From: Candidatus Riflebacteria bacterium HGW-Riflebacteria-1
GTDB taxonomy: Bacteria > Muiribacteriota > Ozemobacteria > Ozemobacterales > Ozemobacteraceae
DNA: 64,000 nt
Assembly: GCA_002839445.1 (NCBI GenBank)
Contig: PGYB01000017.1
Coordinates: 1-64,000, forward strand
Reading direction: 5' to 3'
Shown here: positions 17,646 through 26,520 of the stretch, piece after piece
How positions within the stretch are numbered: position 1 is the stretch's first letter
Layout: each line of letters starts with the position of its first letter
Program-made: the position numbers and the translations under genes
Notes under the pieces: model-generated
Told to the model about the DNA's origin: nothing
The model's database searches: none
The model's input: only the letters and a program-made list of their open reading frames with translations

Positions 17646-18215
17646 ATGAAGCTTCAAATGCTTGCTGTTACTTTATTTGTTCTTGCTGGAATCTGCTCGC
17701 CGGTCTGGGCGATTTATTGTACCAGTTGCGGAAATAACGCGGCGGATGCCTCCAGATTCTGCAATCAGTGCGGCCAAGCACTCACTGGGGTAACTCAACC
17801 AGTTAAAGAAAGCCCGCCAATGCGGGAACCTGCCGCGGTTGCTTCATATCCGACGGTTATTCCTGCGGCTGCACCACAAGCTTTTCAGGTAACATCTCAC
17901 TACCTGCAGGTTGGCGGGTACCGCATTTATCGCAACAGCTTTTTCTGGATCGCCGAGGTCAGTGGCAGTCGTGCAAGGGTCTGGAGCGTCAATGAGGCTC
18001 CTTATAACGAGCTTGTCATGGGCTGGGTTTCACTGTCTGAACTCGAAAAGCGCTCGACCCTCAAACCGTCTACCCCGATATATTGCGTGGAACCGCCACC
18101 ACCCACTGCCAAAATAGTTGTGGTTGAAACCAGGAGCTATTGGCAGCGCTGGGGCTTTTTTTCCGGTCCGCGCCGTGGTCGGCATGATTCTCATCATAGC
18201 CGCAGGCGCTACTGA
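17646..18215 (+). CDS. exported zinc-ribbon protein
   Basis: A 189-residue protein with a signal peptide (to about residue 23, PVWA), directly followed by a double-CxxC zinc ribbon (CTSCGNNAADASRFCNQCG). A linker rich in Pro and Ala and a ~75-residue domain of unknown type follow. The C-terminus is basic and His-rich (RRGRHDSHHSRRRY). Zinc ribbons placed after a signal sequence are unusual, since they normally work in the cytoplasm. AGGAG lies 8 nt before the ATG. A good promoter lies upstream and the gene is probably monocistronic. Confidence 0.82.
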   Translation: MKLQMLAVTLFVLAGICSPVWAIYCTSCGNNAADASRFCNQCGQALTGVTQPVKESPPMREPAAVASYPTVIPAAAPQAFQVTSHYLQVGGYRIYRNSFFWIAEVSGSRARVWSVNEAPYNELVMGWVSLSELEKRSTLKPSTPIYCVEPPPPTAKIVVVETRSYWQRWGFFSGPRRGRHDSHHSRRRY

Positions 18216-18251
18216 TTACCACCAGTCAGATTTAACCTCTTACCTTTTGTT

Positions 18252-18341
18252 ATGAAAAAGAAAACAATCGATACTGACAAGCTGTCGATAGAACCAATCA
18301 GGCCTGATGTCAGGCTTAAGCTGGCAAAGTCTGTTCGCTAG
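18252..18341 (+). CDS. possible 29-residue basic peptide
   Basis: An ATG-to-TAG frame with the N-terminus MKKKTIDTDKLSIEPI lies just after the zinc-ribbon gene. No ribosome-binding site is evident. A perfect GCCTGA-TG-TCAGGC hairpin lies inside it (18302-18315), so the stretch may instead be the 3' end of the upstream transcript. Confidence 0.2.
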   Translation: MKKKTIDTDKLSIEPIRPDVRLKLAKSVR

Positions 18342-18359
18342 TCGTTTGATTGCACCAGG

Positions 18360-18821
18360 TTAGTGCTTTTCAGTGCTGCTTTCTGGTAAGACAAATTCAA
18401 CTGATTTGAAGGTGCCTGAATCAAGGCGGACCTCGGTTTCAGTTGTGCCGTCACTGACTTTGCAATTGAAAAGAGTTGAAGAGTAATTAGTAACCATGCG
18501 GGCTGAAGCAAGCTTCAGGACCTTTCCATCATGGAACGTGACCAGATAAACGTGGTTAGCTTCGTCATTTACAATTGTTTTGATATCGCCAAAGCGGTAA
18601 TCCGAGCTGCCGCCAGCCGCGCCAGCAACCTGACCCTGAATGTAGCCGGCAGAATCCACGACGGTTACATTATAGGTTACTTCTACCATTTTGCCGTTCT
18701 GTTCTTCAACTGCAACGATTTTGGCAGAAATTGCCTCGCCTTCAAGTCTTAAAGCCCAAACACGATCAGAAAAACCGAAGAGGGTTACAAGAGCAAAGCA
18801 TAAGATCCAGAAGCGTTTCAT
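18360..18821 (-). CDS. secreted protein of unknown function
   Basis: About 153 residues. ATG 18821 is chosen because GGAGAG lies 4 nt upstream and it gives a signal peptide ending near WALR; the frame opens slightly earlier only with a TTG. The mature part looks all-beta, with two cysteine-poor halves, and the C-terminus is charged. I do not recognise a family. It converges on the zinc-ribbon gene and lies in the same direction as the small gene at 18907. Confidence 0.7.
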   Translation of the reverse strand: MKRFWILCFALVTLFGFSDRVWALRLEGEAISAKIVAVEEQNGKMVEVTYNVTVVDSAGYIQGQVAGAAGGSSDYRFGDIKTIVNDEANHVYLVTFHDGKVLKLASARMVTNYSSTLFNCKVSDGTTETEVRLDSGTFKSVEFVLPESSTEKH

Positions 18822-18906
18822 AAGTCTCTCCAATTGCTATATTTTGAGTGAGCCAGACAAATCTTCTTATAGCTTTATGCATAACATAGCTGATGATAAT
18901 CAACAA

Positions 18907-19185
18907 CTAAAACTCAATTACGCCCTTTTCCGGCGGATACAGAATGACGACTTTCTTGCTTTCAATGGTCGTTCCCGCAGACTTATCGTCTGTCCAGGCA
19001 AGGGTCACTTTATTGCGATTACGCGTTCCCTGGAGATAAATCGTCTGCTTTTTCGGCTTTGGCTTTGCCATGTTGAACCAGATTTCCTGCTGAACTTCAT
19101 CGTCGAAGTAATGGTCATAAATCGGCAGGTCGGGATCCATTTTCGCAAGAGCTTTGATCATATCGCCTACGGTAAATTCTTTCAT
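18907..19185 (-). CDS. small cytoplasmic protein of unknown function
   Basis: A 92-residue protein, MKEFTVGDMIKALAKMDPDL at the start, with a basic centre (KPKPKKQT) and a strand-rich C-terminal half. The N-terminal phrase of the form VGDMIKALAKMDPD-P resembles small phage-type and bacterial proteins that begin with a short helix-turn segment, but no function follows from that. GGAGCAGAT lies before the ATG. No membrane segment is present. Confidence 0.65.
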   Translation of the reverse strand: MKEFTVGDMIKALAKMDPDLPIYDHYFDDEVQQEIWFNMAKPKPKKQTIYLQGTRNRNKVTLAWTDDKSAGTTIESKKVVILYPPEKGVIEF

Positions 19186-19342
19186 ATCTGCTCCATTCAG
19201 CCAATGTCGGCTATGTGTGATAGCACAGGTTTCATGATATCACAAAGGAGGGTTTTCATTCTGGCGGCAACAATAATCACCAGTGAGCATTCTGCTCGGC
19301 AATAAGGCGATGAAAGCTTTTGCAGTCGATGTAACAGCGAAA

Positions 19343-19371
19343 TTGACATGGTTCATGCCGGGTGATATGGT
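19343..19371 (+). promoter_or_regulatory. promoter of the adenylate cyclase operon
   Basis: A perfect TTGACA (19343-19348), a 17-nt spacer and TATGGT (19366-19371) lie about 75 nt before the coiled-coil gene at 19449. This is one of the best sigma-70 matches in the window. Confidence 0.65.
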
Positions 19372-19448
19372 ACAGTCAGTTGATGCTGATTTGCCAATAA
19401 CTTTACTCAGGTTTTTGTCGTTTGAATATAGATGAGAGGCTGATCGAG

Positions 19449-19997
19449 ATGAAAGAGGTTGCTGCGGTTCAATCTGCTGGTGGGAAAAGGCAAACGGAGG
19501 TGCGCGATTTGCAGCGCACCATTATTGAGTTGCGCGGCGAACTTGAAAAGAGAAATATTCTGACCGAAGATGCTGTTCAGATGGCCAGAAGGGATGCCAC
19601 TCAGGAAATTCTGCAGCTGAAAGCCACCATTGGCGCACTTCGCGAAGAACTTGAGCACTCAAAAGTTTTGCAAGCGCAGGAGGCGCAGCGCGCCATCTCA
19701 AGCAATCAGGATGAAACAGGTCAGCTGAAAAAGCACATCTCGGATTTGCGAACTCAGCTGGAAAATCTTGTTTCTGAAAAAAACTCTGCCGTTCAGGCCG
19801 CACATGCGTCTTATGCCGGTGAAATTGATCAGCTCAGGTCGATGACGGCGAAACTTCGCGAAGAACTTGAGGCGGCAGGAGTCGAAAGAGATAACGCGAT
19901 TCATAAGGAGAGGCTCAAGGCTGTTGGTGAAATCACGCAGTTGCACGAAACAATCGCGGCCATGCGTCAGGTAATTGAGCAGCTCAAGTCTCAATAA
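19449..19997 (+). CDS. coiled-coil protein preceding the cyclase
   Basis: About 182 residues, almost entirely alpha-helical with heptad spacing. It contains an internal repeat of about 60 residues in which segments such as LREELEHSKV, LRTQLENLVS and LREELEAAGV recur. ATG 19449 has GAGAGG at a proper distance; an upstream TTG at 19422 is the alternative. It ends 32 nt before the cyclase gene and shares its promoter. A scaffold or signal-transmission partner of the cyclase is a reasonable guess. Confidence 0.75.
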   Translation: MKEVAAVQSAGGKRQTEVRDLQRTIIELRGELEKRNILTEDAVQMARRDATQEILQLKATIGALREELEHSKVLQAQEAQRAISSNQDETGQLKKHISDLRTQLENLVSEKNSAVQAAHASYAGEIDQLRSMTAKLREELEAAGVERDNAIHKERLKAVGEITQLHETIAAMRQVIEQLKSQ

Positions 19998-20029
19998 TTC
20001 ATTGAAAATCTTCGAAAAGAGCGAGGATC

Positions 20030-22348
20030 ATGAAAACACAAAATAACGAACAGGTGAAAAATGCAGCAAAGAGAGGCGCTGGCAGCAGTCTGGCAGCTAC
20101 GGTTCGCGACCAGAAAAAACGACTGCTGGAGGCTGAGCTGCTTCTTGCTATTTCGCATCGGATTTCGACAATGGATTCGCTTGATGCGGTTCTGAAAATG
20201 CTGGTTGAGATGGCCACATCTGAGCTTAATGCTGAGCGCGGCTCACTTTTTCTAAATGATCCGAATACCAACGAGTTGTATTCACGCGTGGCTATGGGCA
20301 ACTTCATGCGTGAGATCCGCATACTCAATACCAATGGCATTGCCGGTTATGTTTTCACGACTGGTGAGGGAGTTATTATTCCAGACGCCTATGCTGACCC
20401 CCGGTTCAATCGCCACGTTGATGAACAGACGGGTTTTGTTACCCGCAACATTCTGTGTGTGCCGATAAAAACGGCCAAGGGCGATATCATGGCTGTGGCG
20501 CAAATTCTCAACAAGACGAAAGGCAAATTCACCCGGGAGGATATGCGCCTGTTTGAAGCGATGATGAGGCAGGGTGCACCTTCGTTACAGAGCATGCAAT
20601 TCATCGAGCAGATGGAGACTATTCGCCGTCAGGAACTCGAGTTCATCAATGTCGTTTCAGAAATGACCTCTGACATCAAGCTTGGTTCATTGCTGCAGAA
20701 TGTAATGGCCGAGGCCACCAGAATGCTGAACGCTGAGCGTTCGACGCTGTTTCTTCATGACGAGAAGACTGATGAGCTGTGGTCAGAAGTCGGGCAGGGG
20801 CTGGAGTCGACCCAGATTCGCTTTCCCAGTCATGTTGGCATCGGTGGCGCGGTTTTTAAGTCAAGCAAGACCATAAATATTCCGTATGCTTATGCTGACC
20901 TGCGTTTTAATCCATCATTTGACAAGAAAACCGGGTTTTTCACGCGTTCGATATTGTGCGTTCCAGTTGTCAACAAACATGGCAGAACGATAGGTGTCAC
21001 CCAGGTTCTCAATAAGCATGGCGGCCCTTTTTCACAGGAAGACGAAGCGCGCTTGCGTGCATTTACTGCGCAGGTGTCGATTGCGCTCGAAAATGCGAAG
21101 CTGTTCGCAGACGTGCAGTCGATGAAAAATTACAACGAAGCCATGCTTGAGTCGATGTCCAACGGCCTTATTACACTTGATGCTTCTGGCCGAATTGCCA
21201 CCTGCAATGCCGCCTGTTCGCGCATTCTGAAAGTTTCTGCGGATTCAATTGTCAATAAAAAGGCCTCTGAGTTTTTCGTCGATGAAAACGAGTGGGTGAT
21301 GGAAAAGCTGCACATCGTCATGGAAAGCGGAGAGCAGCAGACCTCTGTCGACGCGCCTGTAAGGGTTGGTGACGAAATGCTGTCGGTTAACCTGACAGTG
21401 CAGTCTCTGCTCAACATGGACCAGAAGCGCATTGGCTCGATGATTATCATTGAGGACATCAGCAAAGAGAAGCGCCTGAAATCAACAATGTCGCGCTACA
21501 TGGACCCGGCGATTGCCGACCGCCTTGTGGCCTCAGGCACTGAGATTCTCGGCGGAACGAATGTTGAATGTACTGTGCTGTTTTCTGATATACGTGGCTT
21601 TACCACGTTAACCGAGCAGCTTGGCCCGCAGGGTACAGTCGCTTTGCTCAACGAGTATTTTACGCTCATGGTTGACTGCATTCAGCAGGAAAGCGGCATG
21701 CTCGACAAGTTCATCGGCGACGCCATTATGGCCGCGTTCGGGATTCCGGTGCCGCATGAGGATGATGCTGACCGCTCAGTTCGGGCTTCTATAGCAATGA
21801 TAGAGACTCTCAATAAATGGAATCGCCTGCGCACCTCTGAAGGCAGGCTTCCCGTCAATGTCGGCATTGGCCTGAACACCGACACCGTTGTTTCGGGCAA
21901 TATTGGATCAAGCAAGCGCATGGATTTCACGATCATCGGCGACGGCGTCAACCTGGCTGCCCGCCTTGAATCAGCCTGCAAGCAGTATGGCTCCAGGATT
22001 CTGATCAGCGAATTCACCATGCGCAAGTTGAAGGGAACATATCGGACCAGAGAATTAGATCTGGTGGTGGTTAAGGGCAAAACCAGGCCGGTTGCGATCT
22101 ACGAAATTCTGGCTTACCACACTCCGGAGAGCTTTCCGGGGATTGGCGAAGTGATGGGAATGTTTAAAGACGGTCTGGCAGCTTATCGCGCCCGCAAATG
22201 GGATGCCGCTGTTCGTCTTTTTACCGACTGCCTGGCTATTAACCCAAACGATAAGCCATGCAAGCTATATATCGAGCGCGCCGAGTTTCTCAAGAGAAAT
22301 CCGCCGCCTGAAGACTGGGCCGGCGTCTGGGTGATGGAGAGCAAATAG
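20030..22348 (+). CDS. GAF-GAF-PAS class III adenylate cyclase
   Basis: A 772-residue protein that should make cAMP from ATP. Two GAF domains cover about residues 40-190 and 210-360, and a PAS domain about 370-485. The catalytic domain (~505-690) has the metal-binding Asp520 (FSDIRGFT) and Asp564 (FIGDAIMAAFG). Adenine-selecting Lys560 and Asp632 (MDFTIIGDGVNLAARLE) favour ATP over GTP. A short helical C-terminus may be TPR-like. There are no membrane helices, so it probably senses small ligands in the cytosol. It follows the coiled-coil gene and precedes a free-standing PAS protein. Confidence 0.9.
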   Translation: MKTQNNEQVKNAAKRGAGSSLAATVRDQKKRLLEAELLLAISHRISTMDSLDAVLKMLVEMATSELNAERGSLFLNDPNTNELYSRVAMGNFMREIRILNTNGIAGYVFTTGEGVIIPDAYADPRFNRHVDEQTGFVTRNILCVPIKTAKGDIMAVAQILNKTKGKFTREDMRLFEAMMRQGAPSLQSMQFIEQMETIRRQELEFINVVSEMTSDIKLGSLLQNVMAEATRMLNAERSTLFLHDEKTDELWSEVGQGLESTQIRFPSHVGIGGAVFKSSKTINIPYAYADLRFNPSFDKKTGFFTRSILCVPVVNKHGRTIGVTQVLNKHGGPFSQEDEARLRAFTAQVSIALENAKLFADVQSMKNYNEAMLESMSNGLITLDASGRIATCNAACSRILKVSADSIVNKKASEFFVDENEWVMEKLHIVMESGEQQTSVDAPVRVGDEMLSVNLTVQSLLNMDQKRIGSMIIIEDISKEKRLKSTMSRYMDPAIADRLVASGTEILGGTNVECTVLFSDIRGFTTLTEQLGPQGTVALLNEYFTLMVDCIQQESGMLDKFIGDAIMAAFGIPVPHEDDADRSVRASIAMIETLNKWNRLRTSEGRLPVNVGIGLNTDTVVSGNIGSSKRMDFTIIGDGVNLAARLESACKQYGSRILISEFTMRKLKGTYRTRELDLVVVKGKTRPVAIYEILAYHTPESFPGIGEVMGMFKDGLAAYRARKWDAAVRLFTDCLAINPNDKPCKLYIERAEFLKRNPPPEDWAGVWVMESK

Positions 22349-22381
22349 CAAGAACTTCTGATTTCGCGAAAAGGGGTTAAT

Positions 22382-22732
22382 ATGGTCGAATGGGTAAAGG
22401 GCTTTGCCGGCGCAGTTACCGTGTGCGATAAAAATGGCATTATTCTCGAAATGAACGAGCAGGCGCAACAGGTTTTTGCCAAGTATGGCGGAGACACGCT
22501 GATTGGCGCGGATCTTCTCGAATGCCACCCTGAACCAGCCCGGTCAAAGCTGGTTGAGTTGCTCAAGCAGCCTGCGGTAAACGCGTATACCATTGAAAAG
22601 AACGGAATGAAAAAGCTGATTTACCAGGCTCCATGGTATGATAACGGCGAGTTTGGCGGCCTGGTAGAGATCTCTCTGGTGCTGCCTGAAAACATGCCGC
22701 ACTTCGTGCGGACTCCTGTGCCGGCCAAATGA
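22382..22732 (+). CDS. single PAS-domain protein
   Basis: A 116-residue protein made almost wholly of one PAS fold (VTVCDKNGIILEMNEQAQQV near the N-terminus, GGLVEISLVLPE near the end). AAGGGG lies 5 nt before the ATG. It is 33 nt from the cyclase, so it may be a separate sensory module working with it. Its stop overlaps the next ATG (ATGA). The Cys in DLLECHPEP is a possible ligand or redox residue. Confidence 0.8.
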   Translation: MVEWVKGFAGAVTVCDKNGIILEMNEQAQQVFAKYGGDTLIGADLLECHPEPARSKLVELLKQPAVNAYTIEKNGMKKLIYQAPWYDNGEFGGLVEISLVLPENMPHFVRTPVPAK

Positions 22733-23868
22733 CTGATCCGATGGCAATGTGTATCGCTGAAGCAATATGCAAAAATGGGCCAAATGTCATTGCGAGCGGA
22801 GCGAAGCAATCTCAGATTCGCAGAATATTGCAAGTTCCTCCCGGGTTAGAAGCTTTTTTGAGGCGGCTTACAGCAGGTCTGACCAGACATATCCTGGCTG
22901 TTTTGCTGATTGTAGTTGCAGCGAGCTGTTGTGCTCAGTCCCCGGCGAAGAGCGGCCTGACGATAGTCGTTATCTCTGATCTCAATGATGCATACGGTTC
23001 TGTGAGCTACAGCCCGCAGGTTCACACCGCGCTTGATTACATCGAGCGTTCGCAGCCAGATCTGGTCATTTGTGCTGGAGATATGGTCGCCGGGCAAAAC
23101 CTGAAGTTATCTGAAGATAACCTGAGAGCCATGTGGCGCGGATTCGACGAACTGGTTCTCAGGCGCATTCGCCACCACAATATTCCATTTGCCTTTACTT
23201 TCGGCAATCATGATGGGCCCAGTAACCGTAGATATGAGCATGAACGCAAGATCGCCGTTGAATTCTGGCAAAAAAACAGGCCTGAGCTGGATTATGTAGA
23301 TAACTCAAATTTTCCGGAGTTCTACAGCTTTACGTTCAAGGGCCTTTTCATTGCCGTCATCGATGCCTCGACATCGCAGATAAATCAGACGCAAAGAGAC
23401 TGGCTGCAGAAGCAGTTGCAGAGCGAGGCTGCCCGCGCGGCGAGGTTGCGCGCAGTGGTTGGCCATCTTCCGCTTTATGCAATTGCAAAGGGAAGGGACA
23501 AAGCCGGCGACGTGCTTGCTGATGCCGATGCGCTGCGAGCCTTGCTGCGCGCAGGCGGCGTCGACTATTACATCAGCGGGCACCATCACGCTTTCTATAT
23601 TTCGAAAAAGGATGATCTCAAAATGTTGTCTGTCGGCGCTCTTGGCGGTGGTCCGCGCCAGTATCTGAACTCTGAGTTGCCTCCGGTCAAGACTTTGACC
23701 ACATTGCAGCTCGCAGATTCTTCCAGCTCTTTTTCGTTGCTGGTCCACGATGTCAGCAATGGTATGAAGGTTGTTAAATTGTCCGACCTGCCAAAGGAAC
23801 TGCACGGACACAACGGAGTCTCTCTGCTTTGCGATTCAGACTGTGACTCAAACAAGCCTGTTCGCTAA
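22729..23868 (+). CDS. calcineurin-like metallophosphoesterase, exported
   Basis: A 379-residue frame with metallophosphoesterase motifs: VISDLND, CAGDMV, FGNHDGP, GHLPLY and SGHHH, for two metals. A hydrophobic signal or lipoprotein-like segment (LAVLLIVVAASCCA) precedes the domain. The first ~43 residues are odd: they translate half of a REP-type repeat at 22787-22812 and have no domain. If ATG 22729 (ATGA overlap with the PAS gene) is used, the repeat is part of the protein. A TTG at 22858 would give a normal signal peptide without it. Activity is inferred; the start is unresolved. Confidence 0.85.
   Translation: MTDPMAMCIAEAICKNGPNVIASGAKQSQIRRILQVPPGLEAFLRRLTAGLTRHILAVLLIVVAASCCAQSPAKSGLTIVVISDLNDAYGSVSYSPQVHTALDYIERSQPDLVICAGDMVAGQNLKLSEDNLRAMWRGFDELVLRRIRHHNIPFAFTFGNHDGPSNRRYEHERKIAVEFWQKNRPELDYVDNSNFPEFYSFTFKGLFIAVIDASTSQINQTQRDWLQKQLQSEAARAARLRAVVGHLPLYAIAKGRDKAGDVLADADALRALLRAGGVDYYISGHHHAFYISKKDDLKMLSVGALGGGPRQYLNSELPPVKTLTTLQLADSSSSFSLLVHDVSNGMKVVKLSDLPKELHGHNGVSLLCDSDCDSNKPVR
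22787..22812 (+). repeat. half REP-type repeat inside a reading frame
   Basis: The sequence TCATTGCGAGCGGAGCGAAG and the following CAATCT match the left arm of the palindromic element at 35851-35924. Only a partial right arm (AGATTCGC) follows. The repeat lies within the 5' part of the phosphoesterase frame. Confidence 0.7.
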
Positions 23869-24124
23869 TAGCTGTGGCGTCACATATTTATTGTTGTCTG
23901 ATATGTTTTTTGCTAAGATCTCGTTCGTGTTATTATATGACAAGTGTTCTAAATGAGAGAAATAAAACCGGTGCTGGCAGACTTGGTTCAGGTTGGTGAT
24001 ATCCTTTTTTGACAGGCGGATACAGATGTTTTCATTGCGAGACTGCTGCATGAATATCCGTGGCTGTTTTTTTGCGACCCATGTTGTATAAGGCCTGTCT
24101 GCAGCATAGCCGAAGGAAACTGTA

Positions 24125-25807
24125 ATGGAAATAACTGATACCAGAAAAGAGTTGTGCGTTTGTGGTGGTCATTTAAAGAAGCTGTACGATTCGCCAATTC
24201 GAGTAAGCGCTCCTTACGCCCCGCAGGATGAAGTCTGGACATGCCAGGTCTGTGCCAAATTTTTCATGAAAACCTGGCGGGCGGGTAACATCGACTATTA
24301 CACCGAGAAGGCTGACTATGTAGCTGTTTTTGATGAACTCAAGCCAGCACTTAAATTTTGTTTGTCCTGCAAAGGCGCACGCGAGACCAATAATCCAGTT
24401 TATTTTAGACAGCCGATGTGCACAAAGTGCTTTATTCTCAAAGAATGGGAAGAAAAATGCACTCGTCGTGAAGTCGAAAAAAAGTTTCCATCTGATACAG
24501 AGTTGAGCAATTTTTTAGCTGGAATGCGGGCTTTTGATGACAGGTCATATACCGAAGCCCTGGAAAAATTGAAACCCTTTGCAGAAATGGGCTTCGCGCT
24601 CGCAGAATACAAGCTCGGAGAAATTTTCGAAAAAGATTATGAAGATCGGCAAAATCTTCCGCTAGCTCTTGAATGGTTCTCAAAGTCGGCCAGACGGTGT
24701 TTTTCGCAGGCTTTCCTGAAAATCGGCAAATTGTTTTCAGAAAATCATAAAATAGGCATCAATCTGTCAGAAGCCTATAAATGGTTTAATCTTGGCGCTT
24801 ATTTTGGCGAGTTTCAATGTGTCGCCGCGCGCGACAATATGGCGACAAAGCTGTCGCATGAAGAGGTTTTGCAAGCCCAGGAAGAATCGGTATTTGAACT
24901 GAGAAAATACTGGAATTCCAGTGATCTGCGCAGGCGAATTGCCGATACACTTAAAAAAGAATACGGCGAACTTGAGGGAACCTTCAGATACGCTTCAGTT
25001 TTAGAAGGCACAGCTTTTCAAACATTCACACTTGAATACCGCGAGTCAGAAAAACTATACCGTAGCCTGGCAGAAGACAGATATACGCCAGCGATGTGCA
25101 GACTCGGCGAAAAGCTGGCGCGGGGCAGCGGTATTCCGGCAAATCTTGATGAGGCAGCGCAGTGGCTTTCAGCAGCAATCTCACGCGACTACCTTCCTGC
25201 CATCGATTTTGCCTGGAGCGAGGTTTGCGCAGGCTCGGCACTCCAACTGGAGCGCGAATGGCTCAAAGAGAGATTTCTTGAGCAGATCGAAAACGGCGAC
25301 GCGAAAGCAATGTACAGTTGGGGTACGATAAACTTTAAGGGCAGGGGAGTCGCTGAAAATTTCGAAGAGGCTCATAAATGGCTGAATCTGGCACAATATT
25401 TCGGCGTTAAGCTGCCGCGCCCGAGTCCTCTTGAAACCATCGAAAGAGAGATTTCATTTGATCAGCTTGAGCGCACCTTAAAGGCCACGCAGAAATGGCT
25501 TGAAGACCATCAGGGTAAGATTCGCTCGATTGCTAAAGACCTGAGAAACCTGCGTGATCGGGTTATGACTGCAGGCACAGGAAAGTGGTTCATACTTGGC
25601 GAATCTTTTCATTATGGCGGCGAGGGCTATCTGCGCCATGTTATGCTGGCATACGGATGCTTTGATCTTGCCCACAAAGCCGGTGAAAGTGCCGCTTCGT
25701 CGCGGTTGGAATATCTCAAGAGAATTCTGACCTCTGCGAGGATCGACAATGCTGTAAACATGACAGCTGATTTCGCTAAAACCGGCAAAGTTCCAGGCAG
25801 CAGCTGA
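24125..25807 (+). CDS. zinc-finger and Sel1-repeat protein
   Basis: A 560-residue soluble protein. The N-terminal 110 residues hold two treble-clef-like cysteine clusters: CVCGG with CQVC, and CLSCKG with CTKC. Several Sel1-like repeats follow (ALAEYKLGEIFEKDY, ALEWFSKSARR, AYKWFNLGAYFG, AQWLSAAISRDY, AHKWLNLAQYFG), separated by helical linkers. Sel1 proteins usually scaffold protein complexes. AAGGAA precedes the ATG. The 256-nt gap upstream has no clear gene or strong hairpin. Confidence 0.85.
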   Translation: MEITDTRKELCVCGGHLKKLYDSPIRVSAPYAPQDEVWTCQVCAKFFMKTWRAGNIDYYTEKADYVAVFDELKPALKFCLSCKGARETNNPVYFRQPMCTKCFILKEWEEKCTRREVEKKFPSDTELSNFLAGMRAFDDRSYTEALEKLKPFAEMGFALAEYKLGEIFEKDYEDRQNLPLALEWFSKSARRCFSQAFLKIGKLFSENHKIGINLSEAYKWFNLGAYFGEFQCVAARDNMATKLSHEEVLQAQEESVFELRKYWNSSDLRRRIADTLKKEYGELEGTFRYASVLEGTAFQTFTLEYRESEKLYRSLAEDRYTPAMCRLGEKLARGSGIPANLDEAAQWLSAAISRDYLPAIDFAWSEVCAGSALQLEREWLKERFLEQIENGDAKAMYSWGTINFKGRGVAENFEEAHKWLNLAQYFGVKLPRPSPLETIEREISFDQLERTLKATQKWLEDHQGKIRSIAKDLRNLRDRVMTAGTGKWFILGESFHYGGEGYLRHVMLAYGCFDLAHKAGESAASSRLEYLKRILTSARIDNAVNMTADFAKTGKVPGSS

Positions 25808-25909
25808 ATAAGTTTTGCCAGTTTTGCCTGGCGGCAGACGTAACGCTTTGCAGGCTTTATTGGCGAGCTTGTTACCGGGTGTGACATCTGATCAGGCAGG
25901 GGGGTAAAT

Positions 25910-26425
25910 GTGGGGTTTTTCGACTTTCTGTTTGGTAACAAGGAAGACCCGACAAAAGACTGGCCGGTGACTGATTTTTCAACGCCAGATTTTGTCATGC
26001 AGGAGCAGAGTTTCGGTCGGCTGCATTTTGGTTGCGAGCTGGCAGATGCTCAGCATTTTGGCCGACCAGACCTGTTTGTCTGGCGTGACAATGATTATTG
26101 TGAGCTGGTTTATGCGTGTCACGGTTTTCAGCTCGATTTTGAAGAGGGGCGGCTGTGCTACATAGCTTTTTTTATCGGGCCCGACTCATGCCTGCCGAAT
26201 CTTCCCGGGATGGTTTTCTCGCAGCCTTGCTTTGAAAAGGTTGCGCAGTTTACTCAGAAAACAACCAGCCAGGACCTCGTCGACCTTTTTGGTGAGCCCA
26301 TATCAGAAGACTTTGACAGTGAAGAAATTGTTCGCAATTTTGTGCATTCGCGCCTGGTTTTTGAGTGTGAGCTGACCCCGGAGGGCTTTCTCAAACGCCT
26401 GAATCTTTTTCCGGAACAGGATTAA
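25910..26425 (+). CDS. protein of unknown function
   Basis: A 171-residue acidic protein starting at GTG 25910, five bases after AGGGGGG. An ATG two bases earlier is in another frame that does not stay open. The N-terminus is MGFFDFLFGNKED, a short hydrophobic lead common in small cytoplasmic proteins. The rest is mixed alpha/beta with a QDLVDLFGEP motif. No family is recognised. A strong terminator follows. Confidence 0.7.
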   Translation: MGFFDFLFGNKEDPTKDWPVTDFSTPDFVMQEQSFGRLHFGCELADAQHFGRPDLFVWRDNDYCELVYACHGFQLDFEEGRLCYIAFFIGPDSCLPNLPGMVFSQPCFEKVAQFTQKTTSQDLVDLFGEPISEDFDSEEIVRNFVHSRLVFECELTPEGFLKRLNLFPEQD

Positions 26426-26444
26426 GTCGCTATAAATAAAAGAA

Positions 26445-26485
26445 CCCGGGTCTGCTACAACATTTGTAACAGACCCGAATTTTTG
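26445..26485 (+). terminator. rho-independent terminator
   Basis: CGGGTCTG pairs with CAGACCCG (with TACA/TGTA-like continuation) around a short loop and is followed by AATTTTTG. It ends the gene at 25910 and separates it from the convergent gene at 26521. Confidence 0.8.
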
Positions 26486-26520
26486 TTTATGTGATTATGT
26501 GCGAAAAAGCAGACTGTCGG

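Noticed and set aside
23953..24012. A 19-codon frame between the phosphoesterase and Sel1 genes
   Set aside because: Very short, no ribosome-binding site and no features.
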